DNA of 7,337 nucleotides from an uncultured bacterium (GTDB lineage Bacteria > Actinomycetota > Aquicultoria > SKW223 > CALKMS01), in the NCBI GenBank assembly GCA_938091145.1, contig CALKMS010000124.1, forward strand, positions 1-7,337, written 5' to 3'. This document shows, one piece after another, positions 1 to 6,544 of this stretch (within the stretch, counting starts at the first letter, position 1; the number at the start of each line of letters is the position of its first letter). Under the pieces are notes generated by a model that was not told where the DNA came from, ran no database searches, and saw only the letters and a program-made list of their open reading frames with translations. A program made the position numbers and the translations under genes.

Positions 1-625
1 CCCAAAAATGAAACGGGAAAATTGTGGCTTTAAAGGAAAGGCCTGAAAGGAAAAAAGCAAAACCGAGAAAAAGCAAAGACGCCAGAGAAGGAGTTTGAGT
101 AAAAAACTGCCCTATAGAAAGATAAGAAAAACCAAAAATCATTAATCCCAGAAAAACAAGACCCATAACTAAATACTTGAAGGCTCCTTCTTGAGATTGT
201 TTTTTTCCACTAAAAGCAACCAAAGAATAAGTTGGGATGGTCATTAACTCTAAAGCAATAATAATTAAAATTAATTGATTAACAGATAAGAGCAAAGAAG
301 CACCAACTAAAGAAAAAAGCATAAGGGAGTAAAAAAGGGATTCCTTTTTGAGACTTCGAAAATAATCAATAGAAGAAAGAACAACCAACGTGGCCAATAA
401 ATATACAAAGAAACGCCCAGCGACAGCAAAACGGTCTACAGCCAACCCACGTTGAAAAAACAATCCTGTTCGAGGAAAAAAAGAATTAAAAAATAAAGCA
501 ACCAAAAGAGCCAGAACTGCTAAAAACCCAGCCCACGAAAAACGTCGGTTATTAACAAAGAGAATGGCGATAGCGGTAGTAATTAATACAATCTCCGGTA
601 ACAAAGCTAAGAAATCCTGGCTCAT
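1..625 (-). CDS. nuoN: NADH-quinone oxidoreductase subunit N, 3'-truncated by window edge
   Basis: This is one of the three antiporter-like membrane subunits of complex I, thought to carry one proton channel of the membrane arm. I translated 208 residues from ATG at 625; the frame stays open to the window edge, so more than half of the usual ~480 residues is missing. Visible family marks are the membrane glutamate E126 in ALELMTIPTYSLVAF, K150 in EGAFKYLVMG, and K199 in GLSFKATIFPFHFW, all expected for NuoN. Several hydrophobic helices are present. The start overlaps the nuoM stop as ATGA, and a Shine-Dalgarno-like GAAGGGGG (640-633) lies 7 nt upstream. It is the last gene visible in the operon. 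The identity is clear; only its 3' end is unknown. Confidence 0.93.
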   Translation of the reverse strand, partial: MSQDFLALLPEIVLITTAIAILFVNNRRFSWAGFLAVLALLVALFFNSFFPRTGLFFQRGLAVDRFAVAGRFFVYLLATLVVLSSIDYFRSLKKESLFYSLMLFSLVGASLLLSVNQLILIIIALELMTIPTYSLVAFSGKKQSQEGAFKYLVMGLVFLGLMIFGFSYLSIGQFFTQTPSLASLLFLGFAFFLSGLSFKATIFPFHFW

Positions 626-2046
626 CTTAAAGCCCCCTTCTCAATCAAAGCACTAATACTCGGCCAAACAAGATTAAAAACACCAGAAGGAAAAACGCCA
701 AGAACGACCGTCATTAAAATCAAAGGGGAAACTGCCAACTTTTCACTTAGCGAAAGATCCGCAATGACAAGTTGATTCTCATTTCTCTCGCCATAAAGAA
801 CCTTTTCTATCAGCCGAAGAAAAACTAAAGCATCAAGCAAAAGACCAATCACCCCAATACTTAATAGCCATCCAAAGTTCTTCCAGGCTCCCAGAAAAGC
901 AGTAAACTCACCTACAAAGTTAGCCAGACCAGGCAAACCTAAAGAAGCAAAAGAACCGACAATCAAAGCACCAGAAATAAGAGGAAGATAAGAAGCAATG
1001 CCACCAAGCTCATTGAGATCCCGAGTGTGAAAGCGATGGTAAATTAGCCCAACCAACAAGAAAAGAAGTGGAGTAACCACCCCGTGAGCTAAAGCTTGAA
1101 ACAAAGCTCCCATCACTCCCCATAACTTAAGAGAAGCAATGCCTATCACCACCACCCCCATATGACTAACGCTGGTGTAGGCAACAATTTTTTTAATGTC
1201 ATTTTGAGTGAGCGCCATAATACCTCCATAAATCAAACCAGCCAAGCCAAGATAAAAAAGAAAAACTTCCTTTCCGTGATAAGTTGTCCCCAGTAAAGGC
1301 AGTAAAAACCTCATAAAGCCATACACTCCCATTTTTAAAAGAACGCCCGCCAACATCATACTCCCAGGAGTCGGAGCTTCCACGTGAGCATCAGGCAACC
1401 AAGTGTGAAATGGAAAAACTGGTATTTTAATTGCAAAACCCAGGAAAAACAGCCAAAAAGTGAAAGCAGGTAAAAAGCTTTTCCATGTTTCAAATGAAAA
1501 TGTGCCAGAATAAAAATAACCAATCAAGCCTGCCATCAAAAGAAAGACACTGCCACCCAAAGTATAAAGGAAGAATTTATTAGCAGCGTAACGGCGGTTT
1601 TCCCCACCCCAGATGCCTATAATAAAATACATCGGAATCAACACTGCTTCCCAAAAGAGGTAAAAAAGAACGAAATCAAAGGCGATAAAAACCCCAATCA
1701 AAGTAGCCTCAAGAAACAAAATGAAAAAGTAGTAAAGTTGCTCTCGTTTTTTAACTTCCCAAGATGCCCAAACTGAAAGCAGAGAAAGAAAAGTAGTTAG
1801 AAGAACTAAGGAATAGCTTAACCCATCAATCCTAAGGTAATAATTAATGTTTAGCGCTTTTACCCAATTAACGTTTTGCGTGAAGACAGTGAAATCTTCA
1901 AGGTAACCCAGAGGGATCAGAGACTCCACAAAAGTTAAAGCAGAAGCTAGAATAGCAACTCTTCGCGCCGCTTTTCGATCAGGCATAGCCAAAGCTATTA
2001 ATCCCCCAATAAATGGCGTCAACCAAAGATATGTCAGCAAACTCAA
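622..2046 (-). CDS. nuoM: NADH-quinone oxidoreductase subunit M
   Basis: This is an antiporter-like proton-pumping subunit of the complex I membrane arm. I prefer TTG at 2046, which gives 474 residues beginning MSLLTYLWLTPFIGG. The GTG at 2058 and ATG at 2055 in the same frame fall inside or directly beside the strong Shine-Dalgarno GAGGTGAT (2061-2054), whereas the TTG lies 7 nt after it. Numbered from the TTG, conserved residues are E133 in FYLFWEAVLIPMYF, K207 in KIPVFPFHTWLPDAHVEAP and K238 in LLKMGVYGFMR, the Glu/Lys pattern of the proton channel. The length is normal for the family and the protein is almost entirely transmembrane. It starts 16 nt after the nuoL stop (4 nt if GTG is used) and its stop overlaps the nuoN start. 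The product is near certain; the start is less so. Confidence 0.95.
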   Translation of the reverse strand: MSLLTYLWLTPFIGGLIALAMPDRKAARRVAILASALTFVESLIPLGYLEDFTVFTQNVNWVKALNINYYLRIDGLSYSLVLLTTFLSLLSVWASWEVKKREQLYYFFILFLEATLIGVFIAFDFVLFYLFWEAVLIPMYFIIGIWGGENRRYAANKFFLYTLGGSVFLLMAGLIGYFYSGTFSFETWKSFLPAFTFWLFFLGFAIKIPVFPFHTWLPDAHVEAPTPGSMMLAGVLLKMGVYGFMRFLLPLLGTTYHGKEVFLFYLGLAGLIYGGIMALTQNDIKKIVAYTSVSHMGVVVIGIASLKLWGVMGALFQALAHGVVTPLLFLLVGLIYHRFHTRDLNELGGIASYLPLISGALIVGSFASLGLPGLANFVGEFTAFLGAWKNFGWLLSIGVIGLLLDALVFLRLIEKVLYGERNENQLVIADLSLSEKLAVSPLILMTVVLGVFPSGVFNLVWPSISALIEKGALR

Positions 2047-2053
2047 GTTTCTC

Positions 2054-2061
2054 ATCACCTC
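2054..2061 (-). promoter_or_regulatory. Shine-Dalgarno site that decides the nuoM start
   Basis: GAGGTGAT on the minus strand matches the extended anti-Shine-Dalgarno complement. The spacer to TTG at 2046 is 7 nt (GAGAAAC). The GTG at 2058 and the ATG at 2055 overlap this element, so they are unlikely to be initiation codons served by it. This is read directly from the sequence; use of the TTG is an inference. Confidence 0.6.
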
Positions 2062-2062
2062 G

Positions 2063-3892
2063 CTACTTCAACCACCAAATCATCACTAAAATAATTAAAC
2101 AAACGAAAGAAAGACCAAGGTAAAACTGGACATAACCTTGTTGCCAGCGTCGGACATTGTAACTAAAATAATTAGCTGCACCAGCAATCCCATTAACCGC
2201 CCCATCAACAACCCACTTTTCTAAATTGACAAAAAAAGTTTTCAAGTAAGGAACAGGCTTCAAAAAAATCAAACGATAAAAATCTTCAATAAATAACCAG
2301 CGGTGCAAAGCCATTCCCAAAAAACTGGCCTGAAAACCTCCTTCCCACTCATAACGATAAAAAAGCCAGGCAAGGAAACAACCTGAAACAACCATTAAAG
2401 TTGAAAGAAAAGGAATCAAAAAGCCAGCGTGAGCCTCTTTTTCAACCACCAAAGATTTCATCATCCCACTAAGCCAGCCAAATGCACCCCCGGAAAAGAT
2501 AGCTATAAAAGCCAAAACTATCTGAGAAACTTGAGTAAGAAAGGGCATTTCATGCAGATCTCTTTTTGGCAAACCAAGAAAGACTCGAAAAAAAACTTTA
2601 AAAACATAGAAAGAGGTAAGGAAAGCAGTAAAAATTGCTAAACTTGAAAGCCAGTAATTACCGCTTTCCCAAACTGAAATTAGAATCTCGTCTTTACTCC
2701 AGAAACCACTGAAGGGGAAAAGGCCAACAAGAGACAAAGCACCAGCTAAAAAAGCAAAAGTTGTATAAGGTAGCTTTAGTAATGCACCACTCATCTCATC
2801 AATGTCTTGAGCATGATAGGCATGAATTAAAGAACCAGCACAAAGAAAAAGCAAAGCCTTAAAGAAAGCGTGAGTAAAGAAATGAAAAAACGAAGCAAAA
2901 AGACCCCCTACTCCTAAAGCAAGCATCATATACCCAAGTTGACTTATGGTAGAAAAAGCCAAAACTCGTTTGAGATTTTTTTCGGCTATAGCCAGTAAAG
3001 CGCCTAATAAAGCCGAAATAGCTCCTATCCAAGCCACTACTGAAAGAGTCAAAGGAGCTTTTGAAAAAAGAGGGTAAGAACGGGCAACCAAAATTACTCC
3101 AGCCGCTACCATTGTAGCCGAATGGAGCAAAGCAGAGACCGGCGTTGGACCTTCCATGGCATCCGGCAGCCAGATAAATAAAGGAAATTGAGCACTCTTA
3201 CCAACCGCTCCAATAAAAAGCAAAATGGTTACCAGGGTTAAAAAGGCAGTCGAAAACGTTCGGGAGAAAAGCGAGCTAAAGGTTAAAGTTCCAGTTGCTG
3301 ACCAAAGAAGCAACAGAGCAAGGAAAAAGCCCATATCGCCTAAACGAGTAATAAAGAACGCTTTCTTAGCTGCTTTAGCTGCCGCATCTCTTTCAAACCA
3401 AAAGCCAATTAAAAGATAAGAACAAAAACCAACCAGCTCCCACATAACATACATCTGGAAGTAACCTTGAGATAAAACGAGGCCAAGCATTGAAAAGGCA
3501 AATAAAGAAAGATAAGCAAAAAAGCGAGTGTATCGGGTTTCCCCCTTCATATAGTTAACCGAATAAAGCTCTATAAAAAACACCAAAAACGAAACAACAA
3601 AAGCAGCCACTGATGACAATCCGTCAATTAAACAACCCACTTTGAGCCCCTGACCCCCAAATGCTAACCAGTTAAAGCTAACCTCATAACGGCCAGTACG
3701 GTAGAAAGCAAAAATAAGAAAAATTGATGAAAACAAAGAAATAAATGAAGCTGTTAAAGCAATAAGATGCGACCTTTTAATTAAGCGACCAAAAAGAATT
3801 AATATTAGAAAAGAGAGCAGTGGAGCCAAAAGAATTAAAGATAGCGCCAAGTTAGTCCGATAAACTATTTCCTGTGCTGTTACTCCTACCAT
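2063..3892 (-). CDS. nuoL: NADH-quinone oxidoreductase subunit L
   Basis: This is the distal antiporter-like subunit of complex I, which carries a proton channel and the long lateral helix that ties the membrane arm together. The 609 residues are full length for the family. Visible marks are E152 in YVMWELVGFCSYLLIGFW, K232 in GAVGKSAQFPLFIWLPDAM, the EGPTPVSALLHSATM segment with H257, and H341 and K345 in FFTHAFFKALLFLCAGS. The C-terminal ~90 residues (LHRWLFIEDFYRLIFLKP and onward, ending in a hydrophobic helix before WWLK) fit the region that forms the lateral helix and terminal anchor. The ATG at 3892 has AAAGGATG (3908-3901) 8 nt upstream, and the gene begins 7 nt after the nuoK stop. 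Nothing is abnormal. Confidence 0.96.
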   Translation of the reverse strand: MVGVTAQEIVYRTNLALSLILLAPLLSFLILILFGRLIKRSHLIALTASFISLFSSIFLIFAFYRTGRYEVSFNWLAFGGQGLKVGCLIDGLSSVAAFVVSFLVFFIELYSVNYMKGETRYTRFFAYLSLFAFSMLGLVLSQGYFQMYVMWELVGFCSYLLIGFWFERDAAAKAAKKAFFITRLGDMGFFLALLLLWSATGTLTFSSLFSRTFSTAFLTLVTILLFIGAVGKSAQFPLFIWLPDAMEGPTPVSALLHSATMVAAGVILVARSYPLFSKAPLTLSVVAWIGAISALLGALLAIAEKNLKRVLAFSTISQLGYMMLALGVGGLFASFFHFFTHAFFKALLFLCAGSLIHAYHAQDIDEMSGALLKLPYTTFAFLAGALSLVGLFPFSGFWSKDEILISVWESGNYWLSSLAIFTAFLTSFYVFKVFFRVFLGLPKRDLHEMPFLTQVSQIVLAFIAIFSGGAFGWLSGMMKSLVVEKEAHAGFLIPFLSTLMVVSGCFLAWLFYRYEWEGGFQASFLGMALHRWLFIEDFYRLIFLKPVPYLKTFFVNLEKWVVDGAVNGIAGAANYFSYNVRRWQQGYVQFYLGLSFVCLIILVMIWWLK

Positions 3893-3899
3893 ACCTTTT

Positions 3900-4205
3900 T
3901 CATCCTTTCAAACTAGAAAATAAATTTATATCGCTGCTCTTAAATGTCCGGAACAGAGAAAGGGCTAGCGCTAAACCAACCGCCGCTTCTGCCGCCGCTA
4001 GGGCTATGATCAGTAAAACTGAAACCTGAGAAAACAGCGAAGGTAAAACCCCAAAGCGAGCTAAAGCCAGCAAGTTGAGATTGGCAGCGTTTAAAATTAA
4101 CTCAACTGAAATCAAAATTCCAATTAAACTTTTCCGGGCCATAACCCCAAAAATTCCAAGGGAGAAAACAAGGCTGCTCAAAATTAAATAATGAAAGAGG
4201 CTCAA
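3900..4205 (-). CDS. nuoK: NADH-quinone oxidoreductase subunit K
   Basis: This is the small three-helix membrane subunit of complex I, which links the quinone-proximal part to the antiporter-like subunits. The 101 residues match the usual ~100. Two buried glutamates essential in the family are present: E35 in LISVELILNAANLNLLA and E73 in ALAAAEAAVGLALAL. The C-terminal tail after FRTF is polar. The start is TTG at 4205, overlapping the nuoJ stop as TTGA, with a purine-rich Shine-Dalgarno (GGGGAGG, 4219-4213) inside the end of nuoJ. The overlap implies translational coupling to nuoJ. The identity is certain from sequence and gene order. Confidence 0.96.
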   Translation of the reverse strand: MSLFHYLILSSLVFSLGIFGVMARKSLIGILISVELILNAANLNLLALARFGVLPSLFSQVSVLLIIALAAAEAAVGLALALSLFRTFKSSDINLFSSLKG

Positions 4206-4693
4206 CTCTCTTCCTCCCCTTCCTTTTTGAGTATTGAAAAAGCTGACACAAAAGAAACCAACAATACCAAACCCATCAATTCGAAAGCCAAGAGATAGTT
4301 TTCAGTCAAGGCCACTCCAAAATCCGCTAATGAAAGGCCTTGATAAGTAAAGTACGTCAAGAAAACAACTTTAGAAAGAAGAAAGACAATTAAAGCACCG
4401 AAAAGCAAAAAGAAAATTAAGGGGAAAAACACAGGGTTTCCAGGCTCTTCCAAGCGGGGAAGAATCATTAATGAAAATAAAAATAATGTAACAATACCTC
4501 CCACATAAACCAAAATCTGGACTAAAGCTGGTACTTCAGCTAATAAGAGAAAGTAAAGACCACTGGAAGAAAAGAAAAATACTCCAAGCCAAAGCACCGC
4601 TTTAAAAATATCCTTCAGTTTAACCACCAGCACGGCGCTTAAAACTGTCATTAAAGCAAAAAAAAGAAATAAAAAGGAACTTAGCTGTGCCAA
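4202..4693 (-). CDS. nuoJ: NADH-quinone oxidoreductase subunit J
   Basis: This is a membrane subunit of complex I whose third helix (with a pi-bulge in characterised enzymes) takes part in coupling near the quinone cavity. The 163 residues are typical. The diagnostic segment is VPALVQILVYVGGIVTLFLFSLMIL, which matches the conserved NuoJ TM3; five hydrophobic helices are apparent. The charged tail ends KKEGEEES. The start is TTG at 4693, one base after the TAG of the upstream chimeric gene, with AAAGGTGG (4710-4703) 9 nt upstream; the next in-frame Met would remove part of the first helix. Its stop overlaps the nuoK start. The product call is firm. Confidence 0.95.
   Translation of the reverse strand: MAQLSSFLFLFFALMTVLSAVLVVKLKDIFKAVLWLGVFFFSSSGLYFLLLAEVPALVQILVYVGGIVTLFLFSLMILPRLEEPGNPVFFPLIFFLLFGALIVFLLSKVVFLTYFTYQGLSLADFGVALTENYLLAFELMGLVLLVSFVSAFSILKKEGEEES
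4213..4219 (-). promoter_or_regulatory. Shine-Dalgarno site supporting a TTG start for nuoK
   Basis: GGGGAGG lies within the last codons of nuoJ, which encode a Glu/Gly-rich tail, and is followed by a 7-nt spacer to TTG at 4205. The site is unusually strong and no ATG or GTG sits at a suitable distance, so the TTG is the likely initiation codon. Confidence 0.65.
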
Positions 4694-4694
4694 T

Positions 4695-6113
4695 CTATTT
4701 TTCCACCTTTCTTAAAAGCTCTTTTTTGCTAAAAGTAAATTTTTTGGGGTCATCAGCTGTTTTTTCGAACTGTTTTGTCAATCTAATAGCCCTTGTCGGG
4801 CACTGCTCCTCGCAAAAGCCGCAATAAATACAGAGAGAAAGATCTACCTGGTAATCTTTTGCCCCCCATCCTTCTTTTCGCTCGATTTTGATGGCAAAGG
4901 CAGGACACACTCGGGCACAAAAAGAACAGCCTGTGCAGTTACCACTTAAACACTGAAGGCATCGATAAGCCTCCTTTCGAGCATCCTCATCACTAAACCC
5001 AAGTTCAATCTGATTAAAGTTGGTTTTTCTTTTCTCCGGAGAAAGAACAGGCATCTTTGATCTTAGCCTTTCCTTTTCAAACATTTCCTTAGGTAATGAA
5101 GGATAATCCGGATATTCTACCAAGCGGAATTTAGGTCGTCCTTCAGTTAAATCTTTGCCCTGCAAATATTGATCTATCGAAATCACTGCTTCGTGAGCAT
5201 GACCTATTGACCCAATGCAGGTAGATGGCCCGGTAACGATCTCACCGCAAGCAAAAACATCAGGAACATTGGTTTGTAAGGTTTGTAAGTTGACCTTCAA
5301 ACGACCTCTTTCGTCAATTTCTACTTCAGTGCCTTTCAAAAAAGAAAGGTCTCCAGCTTGACCAATTGAGAAAATTACGGTGTCGCCAGAAATGAAATTG
5401 GTAACAGTTTCGCAAAACTGAGGATTAAACCTCCCTTCCTCATCAAAAACTGCTGTACACTGAATTACTTCTAAACCCCTGATTTTGCCATTTTCTGAAG
5501 CTATCGCTTTCGGGCCCCAAGAACAGTTTATCTCCACCCCCTCCTCTAAAGCCTCCTCAATCTCCCAAGAAAAAGCTGGCATTTCTTCAAACTTCTCTAA
5601 ACAAACCATTTTTACCTTTTCAGCCCCTAATCTAACTGCACAACGAGCAACATCGACCGCCACATTTCCCCCGCCGATAACTATAATTTCCTTACCGATT
5701 TTCGGTTTCTCTCCCGAGTTTACCGCACGCAAAAAAGGGACAGCAGAAAACACATCTGGCAAATCATGTCCGGGTATCGGAAGAATGCGGCCGGCCTGTA
5801 AACCAACCGCCAATAAAAATGCTTTATACCCTTTTCTTCTTAAGTCAGGAAAGCTTACATCAACACCAAACTCAACTCCAGTTATTATTTCTACACCATC
5901 CTTTTCAATTTCTTCGATTTCAGCCAAAAGAATGTCTTCCGGCAATCGATACATTGGGACACCGTACATTAACATCCCGCCCGGTTTCTTTGATTTTTCA
6001 AAAACCGTTGCTTGATAGCCTCTGCGAACTAATTCAAGAGCGGCGGTCAAACCCGCCGGTCCCGCTCCAATTACCGCTACCTTGGGTCCATTGGGTGGAT
6101 TTTTCTTTTTTTC
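4695..6113 (-). CDS. GltD-like FAD/NAD(P)H oxidoreductase domain fused to NuoI ferredoxin domain (downstream part of the frameshifted gene)
   Basis: This is the in-frame stretch after the frame change. Residue numbers refer to the restored 616-aa protein. An FAD-binding GAGPAG (160-165) is followed by the VFEKSKKPGGMLMYGVP segment typical of GltD relatives. A second dinucleotide fold carries GGGNVAVDVAR (291-301), with E317 at the end of its second strand (VCLE). The family FAD segment VFACGEIVTGP has Glu where most relatives have Asp. A linker leads to CLQC (C529, C532). Two CxxCxxCxxxCP motifs follow (C537/540/543/547 and C572/575/578/582), and the tail (CIYCGFCEEQCPTRAIRLT, then FE...FSKKELL) matches NuoI, so these should hold clusters N6a and N6b. 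The region has no credible start of its own: the first TTG (6050) lies just after GAGPAG, and no ATG precedes that motif. It is therefore best read as the continuation of the 6544 gene. Confidence 0.88.
   Translation of the reverse strand, partial: EKKKNPPNGPKVAVIGAGPAGLTAALELVRRGYQATVFEKSKKPGGMLMYGVPMYRLPEDILLAEIEEIEKDGVEIITGVEFGVDVSFPDLRRKGYKAFLLAVGLQAGRILPIPGHDLPDVFSAVPFLRAVNSGEKPKIGKEIIVIGGGNVAVDVARCAVRLGAEKVKMVCLEKFEEMPAFSWEIEEALEEGVEINCSWGPKAIASENGKIRGLEVIQCTAVFDEEGRFNPQFCETVTNFISGDTVIFSIGQAGDLSFLKGTEVEIDERGRLKVNLQTLQTNVPDVFACGEIVTGPSTCIGSIGHAHEAVISIDQYLQGKDLTEGRPKFRLVEYPDYPSLPKEMFEKERLRSKMPVLSPEKRKTNFNQIELGFSDEDARKEAYRCLQCLSGNCTGCSFCARVCPAFAIKIERKEGWGAKDYQVDLSLCIYCGFCEEQCPTRAIRLTKQFEKTADDPKKFTFSKKELLRKVEK
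4703..4710 (-). promoter_or_regulatory. Shine-Dalgarno site supporting a TTG start for nuoJ
   Basis: AAAGGTGG sits in the 3' end of the upstream chimeric gene, 9 nt before TTG at 4693. It supports the TTG as the start because the first internal ATG lies within the first transmembrane helix. Confidence 0.6.
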
Positions 6114-6544
6114 TTAACCACTGGCAAAGCCTTATCAGCCAGGTATCTTTTGAGCGAGCGGATAGCTACTGCCTCATCATAATATCCCCGCCGGCACTTA
6201 GTTTCGCACGGATGATGGCATATTCTTCCAAGAGCGGCGGGAAAAGGTGCTCTTTCCCGCACCAATTCCCAGGCTTCAACATATTTTCCTTCCATTATCA
6301 AGCGATTATAGCCCCGCGGGTCAACGTGAGCTGGACAAGTATTCTGACAAGGAGGCATTTCAGGCAGTGCCTCTCCCTGTTTTGCTTCGCCAAACATCCC
6401 TTGCAGACTGTAAAAACCACGATAGCCCTCAGAAATTTCTTGCTTCTCAAAAGGATAAAAAAGAGTTACCGGCTTTTTCAAAAGGTAATTACCCGTAATC
6501 TTTAGTCCTTTTGCCAGCGATTTAATACTCTTGGCCAAACTCAT
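6077..6544 (-). CDS. nuoI: NuoI N-terminal anchor plus GltD-type Fe-S domain (upstream part of the frameshifted gene)
   Basis: The 155 residues run from ATG at 6544 to an early TAG. Residues ~10-48 (AKGLKITGNYLLKKPVTLFY, then YPFEK and GYRGF) match the amphipathic N-terminus of NuoI, which lies against NuoH at the membrane; E. coli NuoI has the comparable MYPEEP...YRGR pattern. From ~60 the protein switches to the N-terminal Fe-S domain of GltD-like oxidoreductases: PCQNTCPAHVD (C66, C70) and GRICHHPCETKCRRG (C109, C113, C117), followed by AIRSLKRYLAD. The last ~10 codons (RKIHPMDPR) are out-of-frame readthrough past the A tract and are not native sequence. The start overlaps the nuoH stop as ATGA and has AAGGGTG (6558-6552) 7 nt upstream, so translation is probably coupled to nuoH. 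Confidence 0.85.
   Translation of the reverse strand: MSLAKSIKSLAKGLKITGNYLLKKPVTLFYPFEKQEISEGYRGFYSLQGMFGEAKQGEALPEMPPCQNTCPAHVDPRGYNRLIMEGKYVEAWELVRERAPFPAALGRICHHPCETKCRRGYYDEAVAIRSLKRYLADKALPVVKKKRKIHPMDPR
6100..6113 (-). other. Frame-change site: G-A7-G-A5 tract
   Basis: The minus strand reads GAAAAAAAGAAAAA here. Upstream homology is in the frame that stops at TAG 6079-6077; downstream homology (NPPNGPKVAVIGAGPAG) is in the -1 frame, which has a TAA at 6116-6114. The shift must therefore lie between 6113 and about 6095, in practice in this tract. One extra A would encode a lysine run followed by NPPNGPK, a typical linker before the GltD FAD motif. The zero-frame codons are AAG AAA AAA AGA AAA ATC, so the classical A AAA AAG slippery heptamer is not in the required phase. 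Confidence 0.85.

Larger units (their letters stand above)
4695..6544 (-). other. nuoI: Reconstructed single gene: NuoI with an inserted GltD-like flavoprotein, interrupted by a -1 frame change
   Basis: Adding one base in the 6112-6100 tract gives 617 codons ending in TAG, a 616-residue protein. The order is NuoI anchor (1-~48), GltD-type N-terminal Fe-S domain (~60-140), FAD and NAD(P) domains (~155-~465), linker with CLQC (529-532), and NuoI ferredoxin domain with two [4Fe-4S] motifs (537-616). The normal NuoI is ~180 residues with its anchor joined directly to the ferredoxin domain, so the flavoprotein occupies the junction. The location between nuoH and nuoJ is the standard nuoI slot and no other nuoI is visible. 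Inferred role: oxidise NAD(P)H, or exchange electrons with another carrier, and pass electrons to N6a/N6b and then to N2 in NuoB. Domain recognition is from memory of family motifs, not from a search. Confidence 0.82.

Noticed and set aside
2429..2641. Plus-strand open frame of 70 codons
   Set aside because: It lies wholly opposite nuoL, is Lys/Asn/Phe-rich as expected for the complement of membrane-protein codons, and shows no family motif.
3225..3419. Plus-strand open frame of 64 codons
   Set aside because: It lies antisense to conserved nuoL sequence; its Lys/Arg-rich composition reflects the opposite strand and no recognisable domain is present.
4695..6050. An independent oxidoreductase gene starting at TTG 6050
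   Set aside because: That start would delete the FAD-binding GAGPAG, which is encoded immediately upstream in the same frame, so it is better read as the continuation of the 6544 gene.
6100..6113. Classical programmed -1 frameshift signal
   Set aside because: The A tract is in the wrong phase for A AAA AAG and I did not identify a clear downstream stem-loop, so a homopolymer indel is the simpler explanation.
5485..6505. Overlapping plus-strand open frames (5485-6015, 5819-6505, 6247-6498)
   Set aside because: All are antisense to the conserved flavoprotein coding sequence, overlap each other, have low-complexity Ser/Pro/Phe composition and lack convincing homology features.
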